NCBI RefSeq assembly: GCF_003049725.1
Contig: NZ_QAGM01000014.1
Location: forward strand, 24,857-88,856
Direction of reading: 5' to 3'
DNA: 64,000 nt
Source of the DNA: Oceanimonas marisflavi
Lineage (GTDB): Bacteria > Pseudomonadota > Gammaproteobacteria > Enterobacterales > Aeromonadaceae
A program made the position numbers and the translations under genes. Positions 25,383-35,117 of this stretch are shown here, in pieces. Positions within the stretch are counted from its first letter, which is position 1. Every line of letters begins with the position of its first letter. The notes below the pieces were generated by a model. That model ran no database searches. It worked only from the letters and a program-made list of their open reading frames with translations, and was not told the origin of the DNA.

Positions 25383-27329
25383 ATGGACAACAAAATATTA
25401 AGTCGAATTTCTGAACATTTTTCAAAAGGCGAGTATTCCGCCTGTATTGCAGCCTATGATTTAGCTAAAAATATCTATCCACAATGGGCGGATAGATTTC
25501 AAACCATCCAAAACATTTTAAAGAATAGTTATCCTATTTTTCATTTCAAAAAGTCTTATGATGCTGAAATTACAAAAGTGCCAGATATCCCCTCAAATTT
25601 CCCCGCATGGTTAAAGCTCCCCCCCATTAAAGGCGTAGGGAATGATTACACCTTCATTGAAGAGGCTCGTGAGCACTGGATTAAAGCCAACCGAAAGTCC
25701 TACACAATGGGAGCATCAATAGTTATACCAGTATATAACCGCTCTATCGAAGTTGACTTCGTACTTGCGGGGTTGGTACATCAGACTTATCCTCGACACC
25801 TGATGGAAGTTATAATTTCCGATGATGGTAGCCAAGAAGACATTTCAAAAGTCTATAAAAAATATGATCAGTATTTCACTATCAAGCACTGCCGTCAGGA
25901 GGATCTAGGCTACAGACTGGCCGAAGCCCGAAATATGGGAGTGCGAGCAGCAAGCCACGACAACATTATCATCCTAGATAGTGACGCTATTCCTAACGAA
26001 GAACTGGTCGAGAAATACATGCAGTTCTTCCATGTGAGCCGTAATATCGCTATGTTCGGTTTACGACACTATGTAACCCTATCTCACTTAAACCCAGAAG
26101 ACTACAGAAACGACAAGAACGTTATCCACAAGGCCGAGAAAATACGATCCGAAAATACAGTCGCCGCTAAAGTAGGTAGCGATGGCTACAGCGCGGATTG
26201 GCGCGAAGAGCAAATAGCAAAAAGTAATGACGCTAAGGACGATAAACTCCCCTACCGCTTTCTGGTAGGAGCAAACTGTGCATTTAGTCGTGAAGTTTTT
26301 GATCGCGTTGGGGGCTATTGCGAAGAGTTTCGTGCCTGGGGTTTTGAGGATCAGGAGTTTGGCTACCGCTTGTTGCGCGAGGGTACCTATTTTATTCCAG
26401 TTAAACACAACTACGTTTATCACCAAGAGCCATTAGCAGGTAAAAATGATACAGATCGACAGTTAGGTTCGGCCATCACCAAACCCATTTATATTGAAAA
26501 ATGTCCTTTTATATATCGAAAAAATGAAGCTAAAAAATCTGAATTTGAAGCACCACTAGTATCTATCTATGTGCCACTCTATAATCGCGAAAAGTTCATT
26601 GTGGAAAGTATTCAAAGTGCGCTAGAGCAAAGTATACGAGACTTAGAAGTTGTAGTTTGTGACGATGGCTCTACAGATAGATCAAATGAACTTGTTAGAA
26701 AATATTTTAGAAAAAACAAAAGAGTAAGATTGTTAAGTCAAAAAAACTCAGGTATAGCTTCCGCTTCTAATACTGCTGTTAATAATTGCAGAGGTTTTTA
26801 TATAGGTCAATTAGACGCAGACGACGTATTAATGACAGATGCCGTTGAACGCTGTTTAGAGGTAATAGACAAAGACACTAAATTATCGCTAGTGTATGGC
26901 ACTACGGAATACATCGATGAGAACTCAAATTTCTTATCTAAGGGATGGAATTGGCCAGTGTTTAGTAGAGAGTACCTTTTAACAAAAATGATTGTTCATC
27001 ATTTTAGATTTTTTAGAAAGCGGGACTTTATGAGGACAGCTGGATTTGATGAGAGCATAAGAAATGCTGTTGATTACGATATGATGTTAAAGTTAAGTGA
27101 AGTTGGTAAAGTAAAGCATTTAAATAGAGTTCTTTACCAATATAGAAGACATACCGAGATGACTACAGTTCTCCATGGTGCAGAGCAAAGTGTGAATCAC
27201 TATAAAGCTATTAACAACTCGCTATGTAGGTTGGGACTGAATGATATTGTTGCGCGACCCAATTTAAAATTTAAAGATAGTAAAGTCGTAGAGTTCTTGG
27301 AAAAGAAATATCTAAACGGAAGTATTTAA
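25383..27329 (+). CDS. Two-domain GT2 glycosyltransferase resembling KfoC/PmHAS glycosaminoglycan polymerases
   Basis: 648 residues with two GT-A domains. Domain 1: SIVIPVYNRS, DDGS (147-150), DSD (199-201) and WGFEDQEFGYR (from 319). Domain 2: VSIYVPLYNREKF, DDGS (427-430), DAD (478-480). From memory, the order and many segments match chondroitin synthase KfoC and hyaluronan synthase PmHAS: ENTVAAK followed by DWR, YHQEP, GIASASN, NWPVFSREYL, HHFRFF, NAVDYDMMLKLSEVGK. Those enzymes alternate GlcUA and HexNAc. The ATG at 25383 gives an N-terminus aligning with KfoC and has GAGAAAGAG upstream; a TTG at 25320 is an alternative. The gene is much more AT-rich than the flanks. Actual sugars are not known. 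Confidence 0.75.
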   Translation: MDNKILSRISEHFSKGEYSACIAAYDLAKNIYPQWADRFQTIQNILKNSYPIFHFKKSYDAEITKVPDIPSNFPAWLKLPPIKGVGNDYTFIEEAREHWIKANRKSYTMGASIVIPVYNRSIEVDFVLAGLVHQTYPRHLMEVIISDDGSQEDISKVYKKYDQYFTIKHCRQEDLGYRLAEARNMGVRAASHDNIIILDSDAIPNEELVEKYMQFFHVSRNIAMFGLRHYVTLSHLNPEDYRNDKNVIHKAEKIRSENTVAAKVGSDGYSADWREEQIAKSNDAKDDKLPYRFLVGANCAFSREVFDRVGGYCEEFRAWGFEDQEFGYRLLREGTYFIPVKHNYVYHQEPLAGKNDTDRQLGSAITKPIYIEKCPFIYRKNEAKKSEFEAPLVSIYVPLYNREKFIVESIQSALEQSIRDLEVVVCDDGSTDRSNELVRKYFRKNKRVRLLSQKNSGIASASNTAVNNCRGFYIGQLDADDVLMTDAVERCLEVIDKDTKLSLVYGTTEYIDENSNFLSKGWNWPVFSREYLLTKMIVHHFRFFRKRDFMRTAGFDESIRNAVDYDMMLKLSEVGKVKHLNRVLYQYRRHTEMTTVLHGAEQSVNHYKAINNSLCRLGLNDIVARPNLKFKDSKVVEFLEKKYLNGSI

Positions 27330-28237
27330 TGAACCTGACAGTTGAAAATACAAAATGTGGCCTTGGCGACATGTTACATAGAATCGACACTATATATAGA
27401 TACTGTGTCAAGTATGGACATATTTTTCATATGCCAGATATATCATCAAACTTACATAATAGTAATTATGACGAGCTATTAGGAATTACTAATTATCAAC
27501 CGCACAGAAGAGACTGGAAACATAAAGTTCGAGTGGTTGGTTTACGTGATTTGGTTGCTGAGTCTACTGAGTCAAAAGACACAAATGACAACCATTTGAT
27601 TTCTGTAGCTTACGATCATGCTTTTTCAAAAGACTTCAGGACCTCAAATAATTTAGATGCTATACCTAGGCTGGACTATTCTCCATACCTTAACTTATTA
27701 AAAGAACATATCCCGAAAAAAAATATTGATGTCTTACTTCACCTTCGTATGGGTGATAGTTATATTTATCAATTAGATCATGAAAATTTCTTTAATTCAA
27801 GATATCGTAAAATTTCAAAATATTCTGAAATTCCACCTAAAGATATTCGAGAACAATGGAGTATAAATGATGTATTGGAAATAGTTCAGCACTGTAACAT
27901 CAAAGGATTGAGTTATAAAATACTATGTGATGGTGTCGAATCAATACACAGGCATCTTCGCTGGACAAAAGATGAACAGACCATCAACTTCAAAAATGAT
28001 ATAGTTTTTTCAGCCAATAAATTTGAAAGTGAACTTCTTGACACATTTAAAGAAAACAAAAACTTTATCTATGGTAGCAATGATGTAGCAGGTGCAATAT
28101 TGGATGTTCTTTCATCCAAATTAATCATTTTTACTACAGGGGGATTTGCTGTAGGCATTAACAAATTCCTTAGCCCTCAGCCTTCAAAATACACACAGAT
28201 AAAGGGATACCTTGATGAAATCAAATTACTCGATTAG
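27329..28237 (+). CDS. Possible fucosyltransferase (GT11/GT23-like)
   Basis: 302 residues, weakly recognised. [11 protein letters not shown] (about 136-145) resembles the HxRRxD donor-site motif of alpha-1,2 and alpha-1,6 fucosyltransferases, with M for the second [18 protein letters not shown] near the C-terminus is like their motif after the nucleotide-binding fold. The N-terminal [20 protein letters not shown] also fits that family's opening. Direct linkage to gmd and fcl supports a GDP-fucose donor. The ATG overlaps the previous stop (TAATG), and the 3' end overlaps gmd by 23 bases. The gene is strongly AT-rich. Confidence 0.5.
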   Translation: MNLTVENTKCGLGDMLHRIDTIYRYCVKYGHIFHMPDISSNLHNSNYDELLGITNYQPHRRDWKHKVRVVGLRDLVAESTESKDTNDNHLISVAYDHAFSKDFRTSNNLDAIPRLDYSPYLNLLKEHIPKKNIDVLLHLRMGDSYIYQLDHENFFNSRYRKISKYSEIPPKDIREQWSINDVLEIVQHCNIKGLSYKILCDGVESIHRHLRWTKDEQTINFKNDIVFSANKFESELLDTFKENKNFIYGSNDVAGAILDVLSSKLIIFTTGGFAVGINKFLSPQPSKYTQIKGYLDEIKLLD

Positions 28238-29354
28238 AAAAAAAGCCTTAATTTCTGGTGTTACCGGGCAGGACGGCTCTTATTTATCCGATTTTTTATT
28301 AGAAAAAGGCTACGAAGTCCACGGTATTAAACGTCGGGCCTCTTCCTTCAACACCGAGCGTGTAGATCATATCTACCAGGATCCTCATGTAGATAACCAG
28401 AATTTCATCCTGCACTACGGTGATCTGACCGATTCATCCAACCTGACTCGCATTATTCAGCAAGTACAACCGGATGAAGTGTATAACCTAGGTGCTCAGT
28501 CCCATGTGGCAGTTAGCTTTGAATCGCCGGAATATACCGCCGATGTGGATGCCATGGGCACCTTGCGTATTCTGGAAGCTATTCGTCTGTTGGGCCTGGA
28601 GAAGAAGACCCGTTTCTATCAGGCATCTACTTCAGAACTATACGGTCTTGTGCAGGAAACTCCTCAGAAGGAAACCACTCCCTTTTATCCGCGCTCACCC
28701 TATGCCGTAGCCAAGCTGTATGCTTACTGGATCACGGTTAACTACCGCGAAGCTTATGGCATGTACGCCTGTAACGGTATTCTGTTTAACCATGAGTCTC
28801 CACGCCGGGGTGAAACCTTTGTTACCCGTAAAATTACCCGTGGTCTGGCCAATATCGCTCAGGGACTGGAACAATGCCTGTTTATGGGAAATATGGACGC
28901 ACTGCGCGACTGGGGCCATGCCAAAGACTATGTGCGTATGCAGTGGATGATGCTGCAGCAGGAGCAGCCGGAAGATTTTGTGATTGCCACCGGTGTGCAA
29001 TATTCGGTGCGTGAGTTTATTCGCTGGTCTGCCAAAGAGCTGGGCATTACTCTGAGGTTTGAAGGGGAAGGCGTGGATGAAATCGGCGTTGTTGAAAAAG
29101 TGTCTGGTGATAATGCGCCCGCGCTGAAGGCAGGGGATGTGGTTGTGCGGGTAGATCCGCATTACTTCCGCCCTGCAGAAGTGGAAACTCTGCTTGGAGA
29201 CCCCAGCAATGCCAGGCAAAAGCTGGGCTGGACGCCGGAAATTACCGTGCAGGAAATGTGTGCGGAAATGGTTCAGGAAGATCTGAAAGTGGCCAAGCGC
29301 CATGCCCTGCTCAAAGAGCACGGCCATGATGTGCCGGTGTCTGTAGAAAACTGA
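28215..29354 (+). CDS. gmd: GDP-mannose 4,6-dehydratase
   Basis: 379 residues; first step from GDP-mannose to GDP-fucose. NAD(P) motif [20 protein letters not shown], then [60 protein letters not shown] and the catalytic YxxxK in [14 protein letters not shown]. Also [16 protein letters not shown] and [18 protein letters not shown], all diagnostic of Gmd. The ATG at 28215 has AAAGGG nine bases upstream and lies within the end of the previous gene. GC content returns to normal within this gene. Confidence 0.97.
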   Translation: MKSNYSIRKKALISGVTGQDGSYLSDFLLEKGYEVHGIKRRASSFNTERVDHIYQDPHVDNQNFILHYGDLTDSSNLTRIIQQVQPDEVYNLGAQSHVAVSFESPEYTADVDAMGTLRILEAIRLLGLEKKTRFYQASTSELYGLVQETPQKETTPFYPRSPYAVAKLYAYWITVNYREAYGMYACNGILFNHESPRRGETFVTRKITRGLANIAQGLEQCLFMGNMDALRDWGHAKDYVRMQWMMLQQEQPEDFVIATGVQYSVREFIRWSAKELGITLRFEGEGVDEIGVVEKVSGDNAPALKAGDVVVRVDPHYFRPAEVETLLGDPSNARQKLGWTPEITVQEMCAEMVQEDLKVAKRHALLKEHGHDVPVSVEN

Positions 29355-29418
29355 TTTACTTCTGGCATCCATTCAGAGCCCGCAGCTGAAACGGGCTTTT
29401 CATTTCAAGGAAGCATCC

Positions 29419-30381
29419 ATGCAACCGACCATTTTTGTAGCAGGCCACCGTGGCATGGTGGGCTCTGCTATTGTCCGCCGCCTGCAAGCTCAGGGCCAGT
29501 CCAATATTGTTACCGCCAGCCGGAGCGAGCTTAATCTGCTGGATCAGGCAGCGGTGCAAGATTTTTTCAAGCAACACAGTATTGATCAGGTTTACCTGGC
29601 CGCCGCCAAAGTGGGCGGCATTCATGCCAATAATGAATATCCGGCCGAGTTCATTTATGAAAACCTGATGATTGAGGCCAATATTATTCATGCGGCGTAC
29701 ACCACAGGTGTGAAGAAACTGCTGTTCCTGGGCTCTTCCTGTATTTACCCCAAGCTGGCCGAGCAGCCCATGAAGGAAGAGGCCTTGTTAACCGGTACCC
29801 TTGAGCCCACCAACGAGCCCTATGCCATTGCCAAGATTGCCGGCATCAAGCTGTGCGAAAGCTACAGCCGGCAATATGGCGTGGATTACCGCAGTGTGAT
29901 GCCCACCAACCTCTATGGCACCAACGATAACTTTCATCCGGAAAACAGCCATGTTATTCCGGCCATGATGCGCCGTTTTCACGAAGCCAGGCTGAACGAT
30001 GCCAAAGAGGTTGTTATCTGGGGTACAGGTACACCCATGCGTGAGTTTTTGCATGTAGACGACATGGCGGCGGCCTCTGTGCATGTGATGGACCTGAGCA
30101 CTGAGGTCTACGCTGAGCATACCAGTCCGATGTTGTCACATATCAATGTGGGAACAGGCATTGACTGTACCATTCGTGAGCTGGCGGAAACCATGGCGAG
30201 GGTGGTCGGTTTTAAGGGTAAGCTGCGCTTTGACACCAGCAAGCCGGACGGCACGCCACGCAAGCTGATGGATGTATCGCGACTGCGGGCACTGGGCTGG
30301 CAGGCAAGCATTACCCTTGAAGATGGCCTTACCAGTACCTATCGCTGGTATCTGGGCAATATTGACAGTGTAAGAAGCTGA
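29419..30381 (+). CDS. fcl: GDP-L-fucose synthase
   Basis: 320 residues; epimerises and reduces the Gmd product to GDP-L-fucose. N-terminal [17 protein letters not shown], then [59 protein letters not shown] with the YxxxK pair, [20 protein letters not shown] and [19 protein letters not shown]. An AAGGAAGC site precedes the ATG. It lies between gmd and gmm in the usual enterobacterial colanic-type order. Confidence 0.97.
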   Translation: MQPTIFVAGHRGMVGSAIVRRLQAQGQSNIVTASRSELNLLDQAAVQDFFKQHSIDQVYLAAAKVGGIHANNEYPAEFIYENLMIEANIIHAAYTTGVKKLLFLGSSCIYPKLAEQPMKEEALLTGTLEPTNEPYAIAKIAGIKLCESYSRQYGVDYRSVMPTNLYGTNDNFHPENSHVIPAMMRRFHEARLNDAKEVVIWGTGTPMREFLHVDDMAAASVHVMDLSTEVYAEHTSPMLSHINVGTGIDCTIRELAETMARVVGFKGKLRFDTSKPDGTPRKLMDVSRLRALGWQASITLEDGLTSTYRWYLGNIDSVRS

Positions 30382-30407
30382 CTTTTCCCTTTTTCAGGAT
30401 TTTTCTC

Positions 30408-30878
30408 GTGTGGCTTGATACGAACACCTTTAAAACCGTAGTGGCGTCCACCCCATTGGTGTCTATCGATCTGGTGGTGGAAAACGAACAGGGCGAGATC
30501 CTGCTTGGCAAACGCCTGAACCGCCCGGCTCAGGGGCTCTGGTTTGTGCCCGGTGGCCGCATTCAGAAAAATGAAACCCTGGACGCCGCCTTTATACGGC
30601 TGACTACCGAAGAGCTGGGTTTGCCGCTTGAGCGCAGCCATGCCCGGCTGCTGGATGTGTATGAACACTTTTATAACGACAGCGTGTTTGAGCCGGGCCC
30701 TGATGCGCCAAGCACCCATTATGTGGTGCTGGGGTACCACATTGTATTGCCTGCCGGCCAGTCATTCGCACCGCCTGCGGCTCAGCATGGCGAATATCAG
30801 TGGTGGCCGGTGGAAGCCATGCAGACCAGCAACAAGGTACATGCCAACACCCGCGCTTACCTTGGCGCCTTGCGTTAA
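30408..30878 (+). CDS. gmm: GDP-mannose mannosyl hydrolase (Nudix)
   Basis: 156 residues; hydrolyses GDP-mannose or GDP-glucose and is thought to balance the GDP-sugar pool. It begins VWLDTNTFKTVVASTPLVSI and has GKRLNRPAQGLWFVPGGRI, followed by a Nudix box altered from the canonical form (NETLDAAFIRLTTEELG), as in E. coli Gmm. The end VHANTRAYLG is typical. The start codon is GTG. It lies 26 bases after fcl. Confidence 0.95.
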   Translation: MWLDTNTFKTVVASTPLVSIDLVVENEQGEILLGKRLNRPAQGLWFVPGGRIQKNETLDAAFIRLTTEELGLPLERSHARLLDVYEHFYNDSVFEPGPDAPSTHYVVLGYHIVLPAGQSFAPPAAQHGEYQWWPVEAMQTSNKVHANTRAYLGALR

Positions 30879-30913
30879 TAGCCCATAGTTAACAACAAAA
30901 ATTAGGTTTATTC

Positions 30914-32338
30914 ATGCTTTTTCCCGTGATTATGGCCGGCGGCTCCGGCTCGCGCCTGTGGCCGCTTTCCCGCCAGCTCCACCCCAAGCAGTTTTTGCCC
31001 TTGGCCGATGAACAACTGTCCATGCTGCAGGCTACGTTAAAGCGGCTGGACGGGCTGGAAACGGCAGCCCCGAGTTTAATCTGCAATGAGCAGCACCGCT
31101 TTCTGGCGGCCGAGCAGCTGCGCCAGTTGGGTGTGCAGCAGGCCAACATTTTGCTGGAGCCGGTGGGGCGCAACACGGCCCCGGCCATTGCCCTGGCAGC
31201 GCTGCAGGCCTGCCAGCAGGAAGAAGACCCTGTGCTGCTGGTGCTGGCGGCAGACCATGTTATTCAGGATGTGGCCGCCTTTCATGCCAGCATTGCGGCG
31301 GCCCTGCCATTGGCGCAGGCCGGCAAGCTGGTCACCTTTGGCATTGTGCCCACCCAGCCGGAAACCGGCTATGGCTATATTCGCCGGGGCCAGCCGCTGG
31401 AAGTGGCCGGCGAGCCGCAGGGCGGCTACGGCGTGGCCCAGTTTGTGGAAAAGCCGGACTCGGCTACGGCGCAGCAATACCTGGCCAGTGGCGACTATTA
31501 CTGGAACAGCGGCATGTTCCTGTTCCGCGCCCGCCGTTATCTGGAAGAGTTAGAAGCGTTTCAGCCGGGCATGCTGGCCGCCTGCCGGCAGGCCATGGCA
31601 GGGGCACAGCGGGATCTCGACTTTATTCGGGTAGAAGCCGCCGCCTTTGCGCAATGCCCGGATATTTCGGTGGACTATGCGGTGATGGAAAAAACCAGCG
31701 ATGCCGCCATGGTGCCGCTGAATGCCGGCTGGAACGATGTGGGCTCCTGGTCCGCATTGTGGGAAGTGCAGAGCAAAAACGACCAGGGCAACGCCCTGCA
31801 CGGCGATGTGCTTACAGAGTTTACCCATAACACCTTTGTGCATGCCGAAAGCCGGCTGGTGACCACGGTCGGCGTAGACGATCTGGTGATAGTGGAAACC
31901 AAGGATGCGGTGCTGGTCGCCCACAAAGACAAGGTGCAGGAGGTGAAACAGATTGTTGGTCAGCTGAAAGATCAGGGCCGCAGCGAGCACATCAACCATC
32001 GGGAAGTGTATCGCCCCTGGGGCAAGTACGATGCCATTGAAAACGGCGAGCGCTATCAGGTTAAGTGCATTACCGTCAAGCCCGGCGCCCGGCTCTCGGT
32101 GCAAATGCATCATCACCGCGCCGAGCACTGGATAGTGGTGAGCGGCACCGCCAGAGTGACCATTGGCGACAGCACCCGCCTGGTGACCGAAAACCAGTCT
32201 GTTTACATTCCCCTGGGCGAAGTTCATGCCCTGGAAAACCCCGGCAAAATTCCCCTGGAGCTGATTGAAGTGCAGTCCGGCGCCTACCTGGGTGAAGACG
32301 ACATTGTGCGCTTTGACGATCGCTACGGCAGAAAGTAG
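30914..32338 (+). CDS. manC: Mannose-1-phosphate guanylyltransferase / mannose-6-phosphate isomerase
   Basis: 474 residues with the two usual halves. The nucleotidyltransferase has [20 protein letters not shown] and [20 protein letters not shown], with [20 protein letters not shown] and [10 protein letters not shown]. The C-terminal cupin isomerase has [34 protein letters not shown] and [18 protein letters not shown]. It makes GDP-mannose for the Gmd/Fcl branch. manB follows after seven bases. Confidence 0.97.
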   Translation: MLFPVIMAGGSGSRLWPLSRQLHPKQFLPLADEQLSMLQATLKRLDGLETAAPSLICNEQHRFLAAEQLRQLGVQQANILLEPVGRNTAPAIALAALQACQQEEDPVLLVLAADHVIQDVAAFHASIAAALPLAQAGKLVTFGIVPTQPETGYGYIRRGQPLEVAGEPQGGYGVAQFVEKPDSATAQQYLASGDYYWNSGMFLFRARRYLEELEAFQPGMLAACRQAMAGAQRDLDFIRVEAAAFAQCPDISVDYAVMEKTSDAAMVPLNAGWNDVGSWSALWEVQSKNDQGNALHGDVLTEFTHNTFVHAESRLVTTVGVDDLVIVETKDAVLVAHKDKVQEVKQIVGQLKDQGRSEHINHREVYRPWGKYDAIENGERYQVKCITVKPGARLSVQMHHHRAEHWIVVSGTARVTIGDSTRLVTENQSVYIPLGEVHALENPGKIPLELIEVQSGAYLGEDDIVRFDDRYGRK

Positions 32339-32345
32339 GACAACC

Positions 32346-33710
32346 ATGACCCAATTAACCTGTTTCAAGGCCTACGACATTCGTGGGCGGCTGGGCGATG
32401 AGCTGAACGAAGACATTGCCTATCGTATTGGCCGGGCCTACGGCGAAGTGGTCAAGCCCGGCACGGTAGTGGTGGGCGGCGATATTCGTGAAACCAGCGA
32501 GGCGTTAAAGGCGGCGGTGGCCAATGGCCTGGCCGATGCGGGCGCCAATGTCATTGACTTAGGGCTCACCGGCACCGAAGAAGTGTATTTCGCCACCTTT
32601 CATTTGGAGGTGGACGGCGGCATTGAAGTAACCGCCTCTCACAACCCCATTGACTATAACGGCATGAAGCTGGTGCGCGAGGGCAGTCGGCCCATTTCCG
32701 GCGACACCGGCCTGAAGGACATTCAGCAACTGGCAGAAAGCCAGAACTGGAGCGAGGTGGTAAAGCGCGGCACCATTACTCGGCAGGATCTCAAGGCCGA
32801 GTTTGCCAGACACATGGTGAGTTATGTGAATGCCGCCCGGCTCAAGCCGCTCAAGCTGGTGGTGAATGCCGGCAATGGCGCCGCCGGCCCGGCACTGGAT
32901 GCCATTGAGCGGGAGCTGAGCGCCCTGGGTGTGCCTTTTGAGTTCATCAAGGTGCACCACCAGCCCGATGGTTCGTTTCCTAATGGCATTCCCAACCCCT
33001 TGCTGCCGGAAAACCGCGCCGCCACGCACGAGGCGGTGATTGCGCACCAGGCTGATATGGGCATTGCCTGGGACGGCGACTTCGACCGCTGCTTTTTGTT
33101 CGACGAGCAGGGCAATTTTATTGAGGGCTATTACATCGTTGGCCTGCTGGCGGAGGCGTTTTTGCAAAAGCAGCCCGGTGCCAAAATTATTCACGACCCG
33201 CGCCTCACCTGGAACACGGTGGATATTGTGTCCGCCAATGGTGGCGTGCCGGTGCAGTCCAAAACCGGCCATGCCTTTATCAAGGAGCGCATGCGCCGCG
33301 AAGACGCCGTTTATGGCGGCGAGATGAGTGCGCACCACTATTTTCGTGACTTTGCCTATTGCGACAGCGGCATGATCCCCTGGCTGCTGGTGGCCGAGCT
33401 GCTGTGCGTGAGCGGCAAGCCGCTCTCAACCCTGGTGAGCGAGCGCATGGCGGCCTATCCATCGTCCGGCGAGATCAACAGCCAGCTGGCCGATCCCAAG
33501 GCCGCCATTGCCCGGGTGCTGGAAACCTACCGCCCTCAGGCGCTGCAGGTGGATACCACAGACGGCATCAGCTTGGATATGGGGGAGTGGCGTTTTAACC
33601 TGCGCAGCTCGAACACCGAGCCGGTGGTGAGGCTGAATGTGGAAAGCCGGGCCAACCCCGAGCTGATGAATAATAAAACCGCAGAGCTGCTGGCCTGTTT
33701 GCGGGCATAA
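32346..33710 (+). CDS. manB: Phosphomannomutase
   Basis: 454 residues; converts mannose-6-phosphate to mannose-1-phosphate. Opens [20 protein letters not shown]; phosphoserine loop [19 protein letters not shown]; metal loop [17 protein letters not shown]; sugar-binding loop [20 protein letters not shown]; and the phosphate-binding end [18 protein letters not shown]. The ATG at 32346 is preferred over an upstream in-frame start because it fits the family N-terminus and lies just after manC. A 184-base gap without a supported gene separates it from ugd. Confidence 0.96.
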   Translation: MTQLTCFKAYDIRGRLGDELNEDIAYRIGRAYGEVVKPGTVVVGGDIRETSEALKAAVANGLADAGANVIDLGLTGTEEVYFATFHLEVDGGIEVTASHNPIDYNGMKLVREGSRPISGDTGLKDIQQLAESQNWSEVVKRGTITRQDLKAEFARHMVSYVNAARLKPLKLVVNAGNGAAGPALDAIERELSALGVPFEFIKVHHQPDGSFPNGIPNPLLPENRAATHEAVIAHQADMGIAWDGDFDRCFLFDEQGNFIEGYYIVGLLAEAFLQKQPGAKIIHDPRLTWNTVDIVSANGGVPVQSKTGHAFIKERMRREDAVYGGEMSAHHYFRDFAYCDSGMIPWLLVAELLCVSGKPLSTLVSERMAAYPSSGEINSQLADPKAAIARVLETYRPQALQVDTTDGISLDMGEWRFNLRSSNTEPVVRLNVESRANPELMNNKTAELLACLRA

Positions 33711-33894
33711 AGAGCGCACAATAATGTCACGAGCCATAAACGGACTTACCGAACGTTACCCGGCCCAGTTGTTAATGCCGCTCGTGAACATGCTCGCAGT
33801 GATAATGGTATTGAGGTCATATACAACGGCCAGAGCCACGTCGGTTTAGTCTGATATGCTCATCAGTAATTTCACAAAAAATAAAGAACAGAAA

Positions 33895-35070
33895 ATGTCA
33901 AATTATAACATCACCATCGCTGGTACAGGTTACGTGGGGTTGTCCAATGCCATGTTGCTGGCACAACATAATTCAGTTATTGCCATCGACATTATCCCAG
34001 AAAAAGTTGATATGTTGAATGATCGGATGTCGCCTATTGCCGATGCAGAAATTGAACATTTCCTTAAAGAAAAAAAACTAAATTTTCGAGCAACGCTTAG
34101 CAAAGAAGATGCATACGCCAATGCGGATTTCGTCATTATCGCAACCCCAACCGACTACGATCCTGGAACGAATTACTTTAATATAGATAGTGTTGAAGCT
34201 GTGGTAAAGGATGTTATCGCCATCAATCCGGATGCAGTAATGGTCATCAAGTCAACTGTTCCAGTTGGGTATACGCAACGCTTGAAAGAAAAAACCGGCT
34301 TTCAAAACCTGATTTTTTCGCCCGAATTTTTACGGGAAGGCAAGGCTCTCTACGATAACCTATATCCTTCGCGAATTATCGTAGGAGAGCGTAGCGAACG
34401 TGCCGAACAGTTTGCCGGGCTACTACAACAGGGCGCAAAAAAGCAGGATGTGCCAGTACTGTTTACCGACAGCACCGAGGCCGAGGCAATAAAACTGTTT
34501 TCCAATACCTATCTGGCCATGCGGGTCGCCTACTTTAACGAGCTGGACACCTATGCCGAGAGTCACGGCCTTGACTCCTGTCAGATTATCGAGGGGGTCG
34601 GGTTGGATCCTCGCATTGGCAACCATTATCACAACCCTTCTTTTGGTTACGGTGGCTACTGTCTGCCAAAAGACACCAAGCAGTTACTGGCCAACTACCA
34701 GGACGTACCCAATAACATCATTCAGGCGATTGTGGATGCAAACCGTACCCGCAAGGATTTTATTGCTGACTCGATACTCAAAAGAAACCCAAAAATAGTG
34801 GGCATCTACCGGCTGGTAATGAAAAGTGGTTCCGACAACTTTCGTGCATCTGCCATACAGGGTGTAATGAAACGCATCAAGGCCAAGGGTCTTGAAGTGA
34901 TTATATATGAGCCTGCAATGGAAAAAGACGAGTTTTTTCACTCCAGAGTAATAAAAGATCTGGAAACCTTCAAACACTCGTGTGATGTTATTGTTACGAA
35001 CCGCCATACTGAGGAACTTCATGATGTAAAGGATAAAGTCTATACTCGGGATCTTTTTGGCAGTGACTAA
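33895..35070 (+). CDS. ugd: UDP-glucose 6-dehydrogenase
   Basis: 391 residues; oxidises UDP-glucose to UDP-glucuronate. Very like E. coli K-antigen Ugd: [93 protein letters not shown], and [20 protein letters not shown] with the catalytic cysteine. It ends TRDLFGSD. The ATG at 33895 is chosen because the family begins there; 13 further upstream codons are open. It provides the acidic sugar that a KfoC-like polymerase would need. Confidence 0.97.
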   Translation: MSNYNITIAGTGYVGLSNAMLLAQHNSVIAIDIIPEKVDMLNDRMSPIADAEIEHFLKEKKLNFRATLSKEDAYANADFVIIATPTDYDPGTNYFNIDSVEAVVKDVIAINPDAVMVIKSTVPVGYTQRLKEKTGFQNLIFSPEFLREGKALYDNLYPSRIIVGERSERAEQFAGLLQQGAKKQDVPVLFTDSTEAEAIKLFSNTYLAMRVAYFNELDTYAESHGLDSCQIIEGVGLDPRIGNHYHNPSFGYGGYCLPKDTKQLLANYQDVPNNIIQAIVDANRTRKDFIADSILKRNPKIVGIYRLVMKSGSDNFRASAIQGVMKRIKAKGLEVIIYEPAMEKDEFFHSRVIKDLETFKHSCDVIVTNRHTEELHDVKDKVYTRDLFGSD

Positions 35071-35117
35071 CTTTATGTGTTTTTTAATGACTTTCTCAAC
35101 GCTGTGTTTTTTTTGCA

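Noticed and set aside
33724..33849. A 41-codon open frame between manB and ugd
   Set aside because: Short, without a ribosome site or recognisable sequence; the gap is only 184 bases and is better seen as leader DNA.
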